A DNA stretch of 64,000 nt from Corynebacterium liangguodongii (GCF_003070865.1 NZ_CP026948.1:1054001-1118000); one strand, 5' to 3'. Shown: positions 29,063 through 46,417, numbered from the stretch's first letter. Translations and numbers: made by a program. The notes: a model not told the origin generated them from the sequence alone.

Positions 29063-29446
29063 ATGGCACGTGTCAAGCGTTCAGTCAACGCTAAGAAGAA
29101 GCGCCGCGCGATCCTGAAGTCCGCCAAGGGCTACCGCGGCCAGCGCTCTCGCCTGTACCGCAAGGCCAAGGAGCAGTGGCTGCACTCGCAGACCTACGCA
29201 TACCGCGACCGCCGCAAGCGCAAGAGCGAGTTCCGCAAGCTGTGGATCCAGCGCATCAACGCCGCCGCCCGCATGAACGACATCACCTACAACCGCCTCA
29301 TCCACGGCCTGAAGCTGGCCGAGGTCGAGGTCGACCGCAAGATCCTCGCCGAGCTCGCCGTGAGCGACTTCGCTGCGTTCTCCGCCATCTGCGAAGTGGC
29401 CAAGAACGCTCTGCCGGCCGACGTGAACGCCCCCAAGGCTGCGTAA
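29063..29446 (+). CDS. rplT: 50S ribosomal protein L20
   Basis: L20 is an early 23S-binding protein essential for 50S assembly and the autogenous repressor of this operon in E. coli and Bacillus. The 127-aa protein starts [38 protein letters not shown], the basic N-terminal extension. It continues with [50 protein letters not shown]. Length is slightly above the usual 117-120 owing to a C-terminal [12 protein letters not shown] tail. AGAGTAAGGAAG precedes the ATG. A terminator follows. Confidence 0.98.
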   Translation: MARVKRSVNAKKKRRAILKSAKGYRGQRSRLYRKAKEQWLHSQTYAYRDRRKRKSEFRKLWIQRINAAARMNDITYNRLIHGLKLAEVEVDRKILAELAVSDFAAFSAICEVAKNALPADVNAPKAA

Positions 29447-29463
29447 GCGCCCGCTTATCGACG

Positions 29464-29501
29464 CCCGCCCCGCCCCCGGAGAACGAGGGCCGGGCGGGTT
29501 T
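29464..29501 (+). terminator. Intrinsic terminator of infC-rpmI-rplT
   Basis: CCCGCCC (29464-29470) pairs with GGGCGGG (29492-29498), with extra pairing inside, followed by TTTC. It lies 17 bp after the rplT stop. The U-tract is short. Confidence 0.7.
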
Positions 29502-29538
29502 CGCGTGTTCAGGGGGGTGTTCGGTACGCTGTTGAGCC

Positions 29539-30345
29539 ATGGCCCTCGACTTCACCGAACCCTTCACGGAACGCACTGCCCGCATCGTCCACGCTGCCAA
29601 GCTGCACAAGGCGAAAGAGCGCCACAAGGCCGGGAAATTTATCATCGAGGGTGAAAACGCTGTCGACGCAGCGGTCTCCACCGGCGCGGCGACCGATGTC
29701 TTTGTCACGGAGGCGGCCGCCCAGCGCTTCGACTACATCCTCACCGCCGCGGGATACATGGGCGTGTTCGTCCATCCCATTACTGAGGGCGCGGCGAAGT
29801 ATCTCTCTGACACGATAACCACGACCGGTCTGTTCGCACTGTGCAGGCCGGTACTGTGGTCCGCCGGCAAGATCCTCGCGGGCTCGCCGCGCCTGGTATC
29901 GGTGCCGGTGTTGACCTCAGAGCCGGGGAATGCCGGCACGCTCATTCGGACGTCGGACGCCATGGGGGCCGATGGCGTCATCTTCGCCGGCGAGACCGTG
30001 GATCCCCTGGGCTGCAAGGTGGCCCGTGCCTCTGCGGGCTCGTTGTTTCACGTGCCCGTCGCTCGGGAGAGAAACATCGCTGACGTCATTGGCCAGCTGC
30101 GGAAGGCAGGCATGCAGATTCTCGCCTCTGCGGCAGATGGGGAAGTCGACGTGGCTGACGCCGACCTCTCCCAGCCCACCGCGTGGCTCTTCGGCAACGA
30201 GGCCCACGGATTGGGCGCCCTGCTGGAGGAAGCGGACGTGCGGGTGCGTATCCCGATTCTGGGGCGGGCCGAATCGCTGAACCTGGCGACAGCGGCATCG
30301 ATTTGTCTCTACGAGTCTGCGAGAGCACTGAATTCACACCCATAA
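29539..30345 (+). CDS. SpoU-family rRNA/tRNA 2'-O-methyltransferase (TsnR/TrmH type)
   Basis: This 268-aa SPOUT methyltransferase makes a trefoil knot that binds SAM and methylates ribose 2'-OH groups in rRNA or tRNA. The N-terminal substrate-binding domain (RTARIVHAAKLHKAKERHKAGKFIIEGENAVDAA) is followed by SpoU motif 1 (EPGNAGTLIRTSDAMGADGVIF), motif 2 (WLFGNEAHGLG) and motif 3 (IPILGRAESLNLATAASICLYE). Synteny with M. tuberculosis Rv1644 (tsnR, just after rplT) supports a 23S rRNA target, which I cannot confirm. TACGCT at 29525-29530 ends 8 nt before the ATG, so the mRNA may be leaderless. Confidence 0.9.
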   Translation: MALDFTEPFTERTARIVHAAKLHKAKERHKAGKFIIEGENAVDAAVSTGAATDVFVTEAAAQRFDYILTAAGYMGVFVHPITEGAAKYLSDTITTTGLFALCRPVLWSAGKILAGSPRLVSVPVLTSEPGNAGTLIRTSDAMGADGVIFAGETVDPLGCKVARASAGSLFHVPVARERNIADVIGQLRKAGMQILASAADGEVDVADADLSQPTAWLFGNEAHGLGALLEEADVRVRIPILGRAESLNLATAASICLYESARALNSHP

Positions 30346-30393
30346 ATCACCGCGAGCTCATGCGAAGTGCCGGTCGGGAGGGAAGAGTTCCAC

Positions 30394-30406
30394 TAGCTTT
30401 TCTTCT
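30394..30406 (+). promoter_or_regulatory. Putative leaderless promoter before ATG 30407
   Basis: TAGCTT at 30394-30399 fits TANNNT and lies 7 nt before ATG 30407, the same arrangement as at coaE, uvrB and steA. It implies that translation of the following gene began at 30407, not at 30523. Confidence 0.45.
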
Positions 30407-30522
30407 ATGACCATCCCACTGCACGTCCTGGCTGTGCCAACGTCCTTTTCGCTGATTCCTACGGGTTTGCCAAGAGTTTCTATTCCACGGACATTGAGGA
30501 GCTGCGCTTTCCCGACGCACGC
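30407..30522 (+). pseudogene. Probable out-of-frame 5' end of the following gene
   Basis: ATG 30407 follows a -10 box at leaderless spacing, but its frame (MTIPLHVLAVPTSFSL) runs away from the long downstream frame. The downstream frame is open back to a TAG at 30395 and reads protein-like text through this stretch (NVLFADSYGFAKSFYSTD, IEELRFPDARMEPFAAEL), yet contains no ATG, GTG or TTG before 30523. A single lost base between 30407 and about 30450 would join the two. The cause could be a real mutation, a sequencing error or recoding; I see no slippery heptamer. Confidence 0.55.
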
Positions 30523-33551
<3,029 letters not shown>

Positions 33552-33584
33552 CAGGAATCCAGACGAGAAGGAGACACACTCACA

Positions 33585-36092
33585 ATGCTGATTTCACAGA
33601 ACTGGATCACCCGCCTGCTGCGCAGCTCGGGCAACGAGGGCTGGTCCGTGACCAGCGAGGAGCTCGACGCCGGCTTCGTCCGCGTCGGGTTTGAAACCGA
33701 GGGATACGCGCCGATCGAAGAGACGACGGGCCCCCTTGTCATCGGCCGGGTGCTCGAGATCGAAGAGCTCGAGGGGTTTAAAAAGCCGATTCGCTACTGC
33801 CAGGTGGACGTGGGGGAGGCCAACGGCACCGGCGAGCCCCAGGGCATCGTGTGCGGCGCGCGCAACTTCGCAGAGGGCGACCTCGTCGTTGTCTCGCTGC
33901 CGGGCGCGGTGCTGCCGGGCGGGTTCGAGATCGCGGCGCGCAAGACCTACGGCAAAATCTCAGACGGCATGATAGCCTCTGCCGCCGAGCTCGGGCTTAC
34001 GGCCAAGAGCGAGGGCATCATCACCCTCGAGCCGGGCTTGGCAGAGCCGGGAAGCGATGCACGGGACGTGCTTGGGCTGGAGGATACGGTCTTCGAGGTC
34101 AACGTCACTCCGGATCGCGGGTATGCGCTCTCCGCGCGAGGGCTTACCCGCGAGATTGCCTCGGCCTTCGGCCTGTCGTACCACGACGTTGCCGCCAACC
34201 CGTCGGTCGCCGGTATCGATACCGGCGGGGTTCCGTCCCCGGCGGGCGAGCTCGTTGCGGTCGACGTGGACGCCGAGACGAAAACGCAGCGCTTCGGCCT
34301 GCGCAAGGTCGAGGGCATAGACCCCACTCGGCCGAGCCCCCTGTGGATGCAGCGCGAGCTCATGCTCTCCGGGATCCGCCCGGTCAACGCCGCGACCGAT
34401 GTGACGAACTACGTCATGCTGCTCACCGGCCAGCCGATGCACGCCTTCGACGCGGACAAGATCTCCGGCGGGCTGCGGGTGCGCAACGCTGTGGCGGGGG
34501 AGAGCCTTGAGACCCTCGACCACACCCAGCGCGCACTCACCGCCGACGATGTCGTGATCGAAGACGCACGCGCGATCGTCTCCCTCGCCGGGATCATGGG
34601 TGGGGCGAGCACCGAAATTTCGGAGGAGAGCGTCAACGTCTACTTCGAGGCGGCGACCTGGGACCCGCTGACCGTGGCGCGCAGCGCCCGCCGCCACAAG
34701 GTGAGCTCGGAGGCGTCCCGGCGCTTTGAGCGCGGCGTCGATCCAGCGCTCGTTGAGGTCGCGCTCGACATGGCGTGCGCGCTGCTCGCCGCGATCGCGG
34801 GCGGTACGATCGCCGCCGGGCGGACCCTCGTCGGGGAGAGGGAGGCGCTTGAGGAGATCGTGATGCCGCTGGCGAAGCCGGGCGAGATCACGGGCGTCGA
34901 TTACGCGCCGGAGGCTGTTGTCAGGCGGCTCGAGGAGGTGGGCTGCGACGTGAGCGTCGACGGCGAGCTCGCCCGCGTCGTCCCTCCGACCTGGCGCACG
35001 GACCTGACCGTGGCGGTAGAGCTGGTCGAGGAGGTCGTGCGCCTCGAGGGGCTCGATGCGATTCCGCTCGAGCTGCCCTCCCCGCGCGGCGGGCGCGGGC
35101 TCTCGCCAGCGCAGAAGCGCCGCCGCGCTGCAACGCACGCGTTGGCCTACTCGGGCTACGTCGAGGTGATCCCCACCCCGTTCATTGCCAATAACACCTT
35201 CGATACCTGGGGCTTGGACGCCGAGGATGCGCGGCGCCAAGCGGTCAGCGTGCAAAACCCGCTTGATCGTGACTACGGCCTGATTGCCACCACGGTGCTG
35301 CCGTCAATGCTCGAAGCCGTAGGCCGAAACGTGGCCCGGGGGCGGCGCGACCTCGCGCTGTTCTCGGTGGCTCAGGTTGCCTTCGCACGGGCGGCGGCCT
35401 CCCCGCTGCCGAGTGTGGCCGCGCGCCCGAGCCAGGAGACCATCGATGAGTTGATCGCATCCCTGCCGAAGCAGGACCTCCACGCGGCTACGGTGGCGAC
35501 AGGTCACTGGGAGCTCGCCGGGCCTTGGGGGCCGGGACGGCCCTACACGTGGGCGGATGCCATCGAGTCGGCCCGCGTCGTCGCCCAGGCGGCGGGGGTG
35601 GTCCTCGAGGTTGCCGCGGCGGATTGCCGCCCCTGGCACCCTGGGCGCTGCGCTGCGCTTCTCGTGGGCGGCGAGGTTGTTGGCTACGCAGGCGAGCTGC
35701 ATCCCGAGGTGCTAGAGGCCCTCGAGCTTCCGGAGCGTACCTGCGCGATGGAGCTTGACTTAAGCGCGCTGCCGTTCGAGGCGAACCTCCCTGCCCCTGC
35801 GCTCTCCGTCTTCCCTGCCCTCAACCAGGACATCGCGCTTGTTGTCGACGAGTCCGTTCCCGCCGAGGCCGTGCGCCGTGCGGTGGCAGAGGGCGCGGGC
35901 GAGCTCGTCGAGAGCGTGCAGCTTTTCGACGTCTACCGCTCCGACCAGCTCGGCGAGGGTAAGAAGTCCCTGGCCTTCGGCCTGGTCTTCCGCGCCGGTG
36001 ATCGCACGCTCACGGAGGACGAGGCCTCGAGCGCCCGGCTTGCTGCGGCGGCTGTCGCGGAGGAGCGTTTCGGCGCCCAGATGCGTGCATAA
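33585..36092 (+). CDS. pheT: Phenylalanyl-tRNA synthetase beta subunit
   Basis: PheT pairs with PheS; it binds the tRNA anticodon arm and edits misacylated Tyr-tRNA-Phe. The 835-aa protein starts MLISQNWITRLLR. It has an EMAP/OB-type tRNA-binding domain (about residues 45-155, GPLVIGRVLEIEELEG ... GIVCGARNF), B3/B4 editing domains (about 215-390), a B5 domain (about 410-485, GEITGVDYAPEAVVRRLEEVGCDV), a core resembling a degenerate synthetase domain, and a C-terminal FDX-ACB domain (SVFPALNQDIALVVDESVPAEAVRRAV). All parts are present. AGAAGGAG precedes the ATG. It shares an operon with pheS. Confidence 0.97.
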   Translation: MLISQNWITRLLRSSGNEGWSVTSEELDAGFVRVGFETEGYAPIEETTGPLVIGRVLEIEELEGFKKPIRYCQVDVGEANGTGEPQGIVCGARNFAEGDLVVVSLPGAVLPGGFEIAARKTYGKISDGMIASAAELGLTAKSEGIITLEPGLAEPGSDARDVLGLEDTVFEVNVTPDRGYALSARGLTREIASAFGLSYHDVAANPSVAGIDTGGVPSPAGELVAVDVDAETKTQRFGLRKVEGIDPTRPSPLWMQRELMLSGIRPVNAATDVTNYVMLLTGQPMHAFDADKISGGLRVRNAVAGESLETLDHTQRALTADDVVIEDARAIVSLAGIMGGASTEISEESVNVYFEAATWDPLTVARSARRHKVSSEASRRFERGVDPALVEVALDMACALLAAIAGGTIAAGRTLVGEREALEEIVMPLAKPGEITGVDYAPEAVVRRLEEVGCDVSVDGELARVVPPTWRTDLTVAVELVEEVVRLEGLDAIPLELPSPRGGRGLSPAQKRRRAATHALAYSGYVEVIPTPFIANNTFDTWGLDAEDARRQAVSVQNPLDRDYGLIATTVLPSMLEAVGRNVARGRRDLALFSVAQVAFARAAASPLPSVAARPSQETIDELIASLPKQDLHAATVATGHWELAGPWGPGRPYTWADAIESARVVAQAAGVVLEVAAADCRPWHPGRCAALLVGGEVVGYAGELHPEVLEALELPERTCAMELDLSALPFEANLPAPALSVFPALNQDIALVVDESVPAEAVRRAVAEGAGELVESVQLFDVYRSDQLGEGKKSLAFGLVFRAGDRTLTEDEASSARLAAAAVAEERFGAQMRA

Positions 36093-36128
36093 ATTGCGCT
36101 AAATTGCATAAACGGCTACACTGGCTTT
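36087..36128 (+). promoter_or_regulatory. argC promoter with candidate ArgR operator; leaderless start
   Basis: TTGCGC (36094-36099), a 17-bp spacer and TACACT (36117-36122) form a promoter whose start point would fall on the argC ATG (36129). Overlapping it, TGCATAAATTGC (36087-36098) and AAATTGCATAAA (36101-36112) repeat the words AAATTGC and TGCATAAA in an A/T-rich context, as expected for paired ARG boxes. ArgR-arginine binding here would block the polymerase. The repressor gene is in the same operon. Confidence 0.65.
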
Positions 36129-37172
36129 ATGGCACTTACAGTAGCAGTGGCTGGCGCCACAGGATACGCCGGCGGAGAGATCCTCCGGCTCCTGCTCGGC
36201 CACCCCGCCTACCTGAGCGGTGAGCTCGCCATCGGCGCGCTCACCGCGAACAGCAACGCCGGGCAGAAGGTGGCGAGCCTCATGCCGAACCTTCCCGCCC
36301 TAGCGGAGCGCGCGATCCTCAAGACAACCCCCGAAAACCTCGACGGCCACGACGTCGTCTTCCTCGCGCTGCCCCACGGGTACTCCGCGGAGATTGCGCG
36401 GCAGCTGCCGGAGGAGACCCTCGTGCTCGACTGCGGGGCGGATTTCCGGCTCGTCGATTCGGGGGATTGGGTGAAGTACTACGGCAACGACCACGCGGGC
36501 CACTGGCCCTACGGCATCCCCGAGATGCCGGGCCGCCGCGAGCTCATCGCCCGGTCGCGCCGCGTTGCCGTCCCAGGGTGTTTTCCCACGGGCGCGACCC
36601 TCGCAGCGCTACCGGCCCTCGCGTGCGGCTTGGCCGAGCCCGACCTGAGCATCGTCTCGGTCACGGGCGTCTCCGGAGCGGGAAAGAAGGCCGCAGTGAA
36701 TCTGCTGGGGTCGGAGACGATGGGCTCGCTGAGGGCGTACAACACCGCGGGCAAGCACCGCCACACCCCCGAGATTGTCCAAAACCTCAAGCAGGGCACT
36801 GGTCTCGACGTACGGGTGAGCTTCACCCCGGTCCTCGCGCCGCTGCCGCGCGGCATTCTCACCACCATCACCGCGCCGCTGCGAGAGGGCGTGAGCACCC
36901 AGTCAGCCCACGAAGCGTTTTGTGACTACTACGCCGGCGAGCAGTTCGTCTGGGTGATGCCCGCGGGCGGCCAGCCGCAGACCCAAAACGTCGTGGGCAC
37001 AAACATGTGCCACATCCAGGTCGAGGTGGACGAGGACGCCGGAAAGCTGCTCGTGACCTCCGCCATCGACAACCTCACCAAGGGCACCGCCGGGGCCGCC
37101 GTGCAGTGCATGAACATCGCGCTCGGCTGGACGGAGGCCGCCGGGCTTCCCACCGCTGCGGTCGCTCCATAA
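36129..37172 (+). CDS. argC: N-acetyl-gamma-glutamyl-phosphate reductase
   Basis: ArgC reduces N-acetylglutamyl phosphate with NADPH to the semialdehyde, the third arginine step. The 347-aa protein has an N-terminal Rossmann fold ([23 protein letters not shown]), the active-site Cys in [19 protein letters not shown], and the GAGKKA loop ([14 protein letters not shown]). It is the first gene of argC-J-B-D-F-R-G-H. The ATG at 36129 coincides with the predicted transcription start and has no ribosome-binding site, indicating a leaderless message. argJ follows after 18 bp. Confidence 0.98.
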   Translation: MALTVAVAGATGYAGGEILRLLLGHPAYLSGELAIGALTANSNAGQKVASLMPNLPALAERAILKTTPENLDGHDVVFLALPHGYSAEIARQLPEETLVLDCGADFRLVDSGDWVKYYGNDHAGHWPYGIPEMPGRRELIARSRRVAVPGCFPTGATLAALPALACGLAEPDLSIVSVTGVSGAGKKAAVNLLGSETMGSLRAYNTAGKHRHTPEIVQNLKQGTGLDVRVSFTPVLAPLPRGILTTITAPLREGVSTQSAHEAFCDYYAGEQFVWVMPAGGQPQTQNVVGTNMCHIQVEVDEDAGKLLVTSAIDNLTKGTAGAAVQCMNIALGWTEAAGLPTAAVAP

Positions 37173-37190
37173 ACGACACAAGGGGACAAG

Positions 37191-38351
37191 ATGAGTGAAA
37201 CCGGTGTGACAGCACCGAAAGGGTTCGTAGCGGCGGCGGTGACCGCGGGGATCAAGCCCTCCGGAAACCCCGATATGGCCCTTGTGGTCAACCAAGGGCC
37301 CGAATACAGCGCCGCGGCGCTGTTCACCCGCAACAGGATCGTGGCTTCTCCCGTGAAAATCACCCGTGCCAACGCCGCGAACGGCGTGCTCAAGGCGGTG
37401 GTGTTCAACTCGGGCAACGCCAATGCGTGCAACGGAGCCCAAGGGGACCTCGACGCGCGCGAGGAAGCCGAGATTACCGCGCAGCAGCTCGGCATTGATC
37501 CCGCCGATGTCGCCGTGTGCTCGACGGGCTTGATTGGTGATGTCTTGCCCATGGATAAGCTCCGCGCCGGCATCCCCCTGCTGGCCGGGGGACTGGCGGA
37601 TCACGGCCCCGCGGCGGCGCGGGCGATTATGACCACCGACACCGTGGCCAAGCAGGCCGTGGCCAACGGCGACGGCTTTACCGTCGGTGCGATGGGCAAG
37701 GGCGTGGGCATGATGGCGCCGTCGCTGGCGACGATGCTCGTGTGTATCACCACCGACGCCTCGGTGACGAGCGAGGATCTCGACGCTGCCCTGCGCGCCG
37801 CCACCCGGGTAACCTTCGACACCCTCGACATCGACGGCTCAACCTCCACCAACGACACCGTGATCGCGCTGGCGAACGGGGCGAGCGGCGTGCGGGCGTC
37901 GTCACGCGAGCTCGCGGAGGCAATCCTGCGGGTGTGCGAGGACCTCGCCGATCAGATGCAGGCCGACGCGGAGGGCGTGACCAAGCGCGTTACCATTACG
38001 GTTGAGGGCACCGCCACCGACGAGCAGGCACTCAACGCCGCGCGCACGCTGGGGCGCGACAACCTGTTTAAGTGCGCGATGTTCGGCTCCGACCCGAACT
38101 GGGGCCGCACACTCGCCGCCGTGGGCATGGCAGAGGCGGAGATGGATCCCGAGCGCATTAGCGTCTACTTCAACGGCCAGCCGGTGTGCATCAATTCCAC
38201 CGGCGCCCCGGGCGCCAGGGAGGTGGACCTGAGCGGGCCCGACGTCGATGTGCGCGTCGACCTTGGCACCGGCGGGCGGGGGCGCGCGACCGTGCGCACG
38301 ACCGATCTTTCCCACGCCTACGTGGAGATCAACTCCGCCTACAGCACGTAA
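37191..38351 (+). CDS. argJ: Glutamate N-acetyltransferase / ornithine acetyltransferase
   Basis: ArgJ recycles the acetyl group from N-acetylornithine to glutamate, closing the cyclic arginine pathway; bifunctional forms also use acetyl-CoA. The 386-aa precursor has the self-cleavage motif [17 protein letters not shown]181 becomes the N-terminal nucleophile of the beta chain. The oxyanion-hole region ([14 protein letters not shown]) and the C-terminal [17 protein letters not shown] and [14 protein letters not shown] are intact. AAGGGGA precedes ATG 37191. No argA or other N-acetylglutamate synthase gene is in the window, so ArgJ may be bifunctional; this cannot be told from sequence. Confidence 0.98.
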   Translation: MSETGVTAPKGFVAAAVTAGIKPSGNPDMALVVNQGPEYSAAALFTRNRIVASPVKITRANAANGVLKAVVFNSGNANACNGAQGDLDAREEAEITAQQLGIDPADVAVCSTGLIGDVLPMDKLRAGIPLLAGGLADHGPAAARAIMTTDTVAKQAVANGDGFTVGAMGKGVGMMAPSLATMLVCITTDASVTSEDLDAALRAATRVTFDTLDIDGSTSTNDTVIALANGASGVRASSRELAEAILRVCEDLADQMQADAEGVTKRVTITVEGTATDEQALNAARTLGRDNLFKCAMFGSDPNWGRTLAAVGMAEAEMDPERISVYFNGQPVCINSTGAPGAREVDLSGPDVDVRVDLGTGGRGRATVRTTDLSHAYVEINSAYST

Positions 38352-38370
38352 AGCACCAAGAGGAGAACTA

Positions 38371-39305
38371 GTGACCACCCACTCGCTTAGCAACGGCGAC
38401 CGCGCGCACGTCCTCGCGGAGGCCCTGCCGTGGCTCCAGCACTACCGCGACAAAATTGTCGTGGTGAAGTACGGCGGAAACGCCATGATCGACGAGGAGC
38501 TTAAGGCCGCCTTCGCGGCCGACATGGTCTTTTTGCGCACCGTGGGAGCGAAGCCGGTCGTCGTCCACGGCGGTGGCCCGCAGATCACGGCGATGCTCGG
38601 GCGTCTCGGCCTCGACGGCGGCGAGTTCGTCGGCGGGTTCCGCGTGACCACCCCCGAAATCCTCGACGTCGTGCGCATGGTGCTCTTCGGCCAGGTCGGT
38701 CGCGACCTGCTGGGCAAGATCAACTCCCACGGCCCCTACGCCGTGGGGACCTCGGGCGAGGACGGCGGGTTGTTTACCGCGCGCAAGCGCTACGTGGAGC
38801 GGGGTGGCGAAAAGCTCGACATTGGCTTGGTGGGCACGATTGTTGACGTCAACCCCTCCGCCGTGATGGACATCATCGAGGCCGGGCGCATCCCGGTCGT
38901 CTCCGGCATCGCGCCCGGGCGCGACGGTGCCGTCTACAACATCAACGCCGACGAGGCGGCCGGCGCACTGGCCGCGGCGATCGGCGCGGAGCGGCTCGTC
39001 GTGCTCACCAACGTCGAGGGGCTGTTCGCCGATTGGCCGAACCGGGATTCGCTACTGTCGAAAATCGAGCTCGGCGACCTCGAACCGATGATGTCTGGGC
39101 TCGACTCCGGCATGATCCCGAAGATGGAGGCGTGCATGACGGCGGTGCGCGGCGGCGTCAAGGCCGCCCACATCATCGACGGCCGCATCGCCCACTCGGT
39201 GCTGCTCGAGCTGCTCACGATGGGCGGGATCGGCACCATGGTGTTGCCAGACGACTACGACGAAGCGACCTACCCGGCGGGTACGGTGTTGAGGAAGGAC
39301 GATCA

Positions 39306-39309
<4 letters not shown>
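38371..39309 (+). CDS. argB: Acetylglutamate kinase
   Basis: ArgB phosphorylates N-acetylglutamate and is the usual target of arginine feedback inhibition in cyclic-pathway organisms. From GTG 38371 the protein has 312 aa. It shows the amino acid kinase motifs [10 protein letters not shown] and [14 protein letters not shown], plus [30 protein letters not shown]. The extended N-terminal helix ([20 protein letters not shown]) is that of arginine-inhibitable hexameric forms, so feedback inhibition is likely. GAGGAGA lies upstream of the GTG. Its stop overlaps the argD start (ATGA). Confidence 0.97.
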
Positions 39310-41430
<2,121 letters not shown>

Positions 41431-41431
<1 letters not shown>

Positions 41432-41925
41432 TGTCGCTTCCCACATCTCGCACCGCCCGCCAGGCCAGGGTCATGGAGATCCTTTCCGAGACCAGGGTGT
41501 ATTCCCAGGGGCAGCTCTCCGAGCTACTCGGCGCGGAAGGAATAGAGATCACGCAGGCTACCTTGTCTCGGGACCTCGACGAGATCGGGGCGCGGAAGGT
41601 GCGCCCCGCGGGCGGGGGACGCGCCTTCTACGTCGCGCCGACCGACCCGGAGGCGATGGCAAAGATCGACGATGTGATCACGGCGCCGGGGGAGAAGCTG
41701 CGCCGGATGCTCGACGAGCTCGTCGTCTCCGTCGATCACTCCGGGGCGATGGCGGTGCTGCGCACCCCGCCGGGCGCGGCGCAATACCTCGCCAGCTACA
41801 TCGACCGGGTCGGGCTCGAGCCCGTCGTCGGGTGCATCGCGGGGGACGACACCATCTTTGTCCTCGCCCGCGAGCCCGCCACGGGCAAAGACCTCGCGCA
41901 GAAGGTTTTCGCTCCCGGCGGGTAA
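41431..41925 (+). CDS. argR: Arginine repressor
   Basis: ArgR is the hexameric arginine-responsive repressor of arginine synthesis genes. The 164-aa protein has an N-terminal winged helix ([51 protein letters not shown]) and a C-terminal oligomerisation/arginine-binding domain ([29 protein letters not shown] ... [16 protein letters not shown]), including the GDDT motif. It sits inside the operon it is expected to control. Start ATG 41431 overlaps argF; a longer frame to 41410 is not needed. A 54-bp gap separates it from argG. Confidence 0.97.
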
Positions 41926-41979
41926 CCTACACAGAAGAGAAATATCAGACTCACCCTATTCGTGAAGGAGAATTTACAG

Positions 41980-43182
41980 ATGACCAACCGCGTTGTGCTC
42001 GCGTATTCCGGGGGGCTCGACACCTCTGTTGCCATCCCTTACCTCGGCGAGATGATCGACGGCGAGGTCGTCGCCGTCTCTCTCGACCTGGGCCAGGGCG
42101 GGGAGGATATGGAGTCGGTGCGCCAGCGCGCCCTCGACTGCGGCGCCGTGGAGTCGATCGTGATCGACGCCAAGGACGAGTTCGCCGAGGGGTACTGCCT
42201 GCCCACCATCAAGGCCAACGGCCTCTACATGAACCAGTACCCGCTGGTCTCCGCGATTTCGCGCCCGCTCATTGTCAAGCACCTCGTGCAGGCGGCGCAG
42301 GAACACGGCGGCACCCACGTCGCGCACGGCTGCACGGGTAAGGGCAACGACCAGGTCCGCTTCGAGGTCGGATTCCTCAACCAGGACCCGGACCTGGAAA
42401 TCGTCGCACCCGCCCGCGACTACGCGTGGACCCGCGATAAGGCCATCGAGTACGCCGAGGGAAAGGACCTGCCGATCGAGCAGTCCGCCGCCTCGCCGTT
42501 CTCCATCGACCAGAACGTCTGGGGCCGCGCGGTGGAAACCGGATTCCTCGAGGACCTGTGGAACCCGCCGACCAAGGACCTCTACGCCTACACCGAGGAC
42601 CCGGCGATCGGCAACGCCCCCGACGAGGTCATCATCTCCTTCGAGGGCGGCAAGCCCGTGGCTATCGACGGCCGTCCCGTGACCGTCCTTGAGGCAATCG
42701 AGGAGCTCAACCGCCGGGCCGGCGCGCAGGGCATCGGCCGCCTCGACATGGTCGAGGACCGCCTGGTGGGGATCAAGTCCCGCGAGGTCTACGAGGCGCC
42801 GGGCGCGGTCACGCTCATTACCGCGCACAAGGCTCTCGAGGACGTCACGGTGGAGCGCGAGCTGGCGCGCTACAAGCGGCTTATCGACGCCCGCTGGTCC
42901 GAGGAGGTCTACGACGGCCTCTGGTTCGGCCCGCTGAAGCGCTCCCTCGATGCGTTCATCGAGTCCACCCAGGAGCACGTCACCGGGGATATCCGGATGG
43001 TGCTCCACGCCGGCACCGCGACGGTCAACGGGCGCCGCTCGAGCCACTCGCTCTACGACTTCAACCTCGCCACCTACGACACGGGCGATACCTTCGACCA
43101 GACCCTGGCGAAGGGCTTCGTGCGGCTGCACGGCCTGTCTTCCCAGATTGCCAACAAGCGCGACCGCGAGGCCGGCAAGTAG
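41980..43182 (+). CDS. argG: Argininosuccinate synthase
   Basis: ArgG joins citrulline and aspartate using ATP. The 400-aa protein starts [22 protein letters not shown], with the N-type ATP pyrophosphatase motif SGGLDTS, and continues with [16 protein letters not shown] and the citrulline/aspartate-binding regions. I chose ATG 41980, 9 nt after GAAGGAG; GTG 41962 is upstream of that site. The 54-bp gap after argR is the longest within the operon and could hold a minor promoter, but I see no clear one. argH begins directly after the stop. Confidence 0.98.
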   Translation: MTNRVVLAYSGGLDTSVAIPYLGEMIDGEVVAVSLDLGQGGEDMESVRQRALDCGAVESIVIDAKDEFAEGYCLPTIKANGLYMNQYPLVSAISRPLIVKHLVQAAQEHGGTHVAHGCTGKGNDQVRFEVGFLNQDPDLEIVAPARDYAWTRDKAIEYAEGKDLPIEQSAASPFSIDQNVWGRAVETGFLEDLWNPPTKDLYAYTEDPAIGNAPDEVIISFEGGKPVAIDGRPVTVLEAIEELNRRAGAQGIGRLDMVEDRLVGIKSREVYEAPGAVTLITAHKALEDVTVERELARYKRLIDARWSEEVYDGLWFGPLKRSLDAFIESTQEHVTGDIRMVLHAGTATVNGRRSSHSLYDFNLATYDTGDTFDQTLAKGFVRLHGLSSQIANKRDREAGK

Positions 43183-44810
<1,628 letters not shown>

Positions 44811-44847
44811 ACCCCTCTCGTTGCGACGAAGCAAAGGAAATCCCAGA

Positions 44848-46113
44848 GTGTCAGACAACATCATCGACGAGCTGCAGTGGCGCGGGCTGATTAACCAGTC
44901 CACGGACCTCGACGCGCTGCGCGAGGCCTGCGCCGGGCCCATCACCCTCTACTGCGGCTTCGATCCCACCGGCGATTCGCTCCACGCCGGCCACCTCGTG
45001 CCGATGATCATGCTGCGCCGCTTCCAGGAATTCGGCCACCGCCCGCTCCTTCTCGCGGGCGGCGCTACGGGCATGATCGGAGATCCGCGCGATGTGGGCG
45101 AGCGCTCGATGCTCGACGAGGAGACCATCGCGCGCAACGTCGAAGCGATCGCCGGCCAGCTGCGCCGCTTCGTGCGTTTCGACGGCTCCAACCCCGCCGA
45201 GCTGGTCAACAACGCAGACTGGACAATGACGATGTCCGTCGTCGAGTTCCTCCGCGACGTGGGAAAGAACTTCTCCCTCAACACCATGCTGGACCGTGAC
45301 GTGGTCAAGCGGCGCCTAGAGTCCGACGGGATCTCGTATACCGAGTTCTCCTACATGCTGCTGCAGTCCAACGACTTCGTCCACCTTCACCGGGAATACG
45401 ACTGCGTGCTGCAGATTGGCGGGGGTGACCAGTGGGGCAACATCGTCTCCGGCGTCGACCTCGTCCGCAGGGTGGAGGGCGCGAAAGTACACGCCCTGAC
45501 GGTGCCGCTGGTTACGGACGCTGCCGGGCAGAAGTTTGGCAAGTCCACCGGGGGCGGCAAGCTCTGGCTCGACCCGGAGAAGACCTCGCCGTACTCCTGG
45601 TACCAGTACTTCCTCAACGCGGGCGACGAGGTCGTGGTGGACTACCTGCGTTGGTTTACCTTCTTGGGCCAAGAAGACATCGCTGAGCTAGAAGAGTCTG
45701 TGCGCGTCGAGCCGCACAAGCGGCAGGCGCAGCGCCGGCTCGCCCAGGAGATGACCACGTTGGTCCACGGTCAAGAGGCAACTACAGCTGTGGAGCTCGC
45801 CGCTCAGGCGCTCTTCGGCCGGGCGGAGCTCGCGGAGCTCGACGAGCAGACCCTGGCGGGCGCGCTGGCCGAGACGACGGTTGCCGATATCGCTTCCGGT
45901 GACCCGCGCACGATTGTTGACCTGCTCGTTTCCACCAAGCTGGCGGATTCTAAAGCGGCGGCGCGGCGCACCGTCAAGGAGGGCGGCGCCTACGTCAACA
46001 ACGAGCGTATCGAGACCGAGGAATGGGAGCCCGACGAAAGCGACTTGCTGCACGGTCGGTGGCTCGTGCTCAGGCGCGGCAAGAAGAGCTTCGCTGGTGC
46101 GCGCATAGCCTAG
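44848..46113 (+). CDS. tyrS: Tyrosyl-tRNA synthetase
   Basis: TyrRS charges tRNA-Tyr. From GTG 44848 ([20 protein letters not shown]) the protein has 421 aa, typical of the bacterial TyrS1 form. The class I HIGH motif is in [17 protein letters not shown] and the KMSKS equivalent is [10 protein letters not shown]. Residues 240-250 carry the tyrosine-binding [11 protein letters not shown] region. A C-terminal S4 domain is present ([41 protein letters not shown]). AAAGGAAA lies upstream of the GTG. No T-box leader is seen in the short upstream gap. The rRNA operon follows. Confidence 0.97.
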   Translation: MSDNIIDELQWRGLINQSTDLDALREACAGPITLYCGFDPTGDSLHAGHLVPMIMLRRFQEFGHRPLLLAGGATGMIGDPRDVGERSMLDEETIARNVEAIAGQLRRFVRFDGSNPAELVNNADWTMTMSVVEFLRDVGKNFSLNTMLDRDVVKRRLESDGISYTEFSYMLLQSNDFVHLHREYDCVLQIGGGDQWGNIVSGVDLVRRVEGAKVHALTVPLVTDAAGQKFGKSTGGGKLWLDPEKTSPYSWYQYFLNAGDEVVVDYLRWFTFLGQEDIAELEESVRVEPHKRQAQRRLAQEMTTLVHGQEATTAVELAAQALFGRAELAELDEQTLAGALAETTVADIASGDPRTIVDLLVSTKLADSKAAARRTVKEGGAYVNNERIETEEWEPDESDLLHGRWLVLRRGKKSFAGARIA

Positions 46114-46282
46114 CCAATGGCCGTGCATTTACCCCGTTTGTGCTGGGGATTTGTGTTGGTGTGTGGTTGTGGTTAATGTATGTCTTCGCTGCCGGTTGAG
46201 GTTGCCGAGAGGTTAACGTCTGGCTGGTGTGCGTGTGTTGTGTGAGAACTCGATAGTGTGCCAATGTACTTTTTTGTTTTGT

Positions 46283-46310
46283 GTGTGCGTGGTTGATTGT
46301 TGGTTGCGTG
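46283..46310 (+). repeat. 28-nt rrn leader repeat, copy 1
   Basis: The core GCGTGGTTGATTGTTGG followed by TTGCGTG is shared with copy 2 (46418-46445), 25 of 28 bases identical. It lies inside the rRNA leader. Confidence 0.7.
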
Positions 46311-46417
46311 CTGTGGCTGCGTGCTCATGCTTTGTGTGTGGGTTGTGGTGTGTGCTGGTGGTGGTGTCGTGAACTTTTGATGGCGATGCTGCTTGTGGCT
46401 GCACTTGTGTGTGGTTG

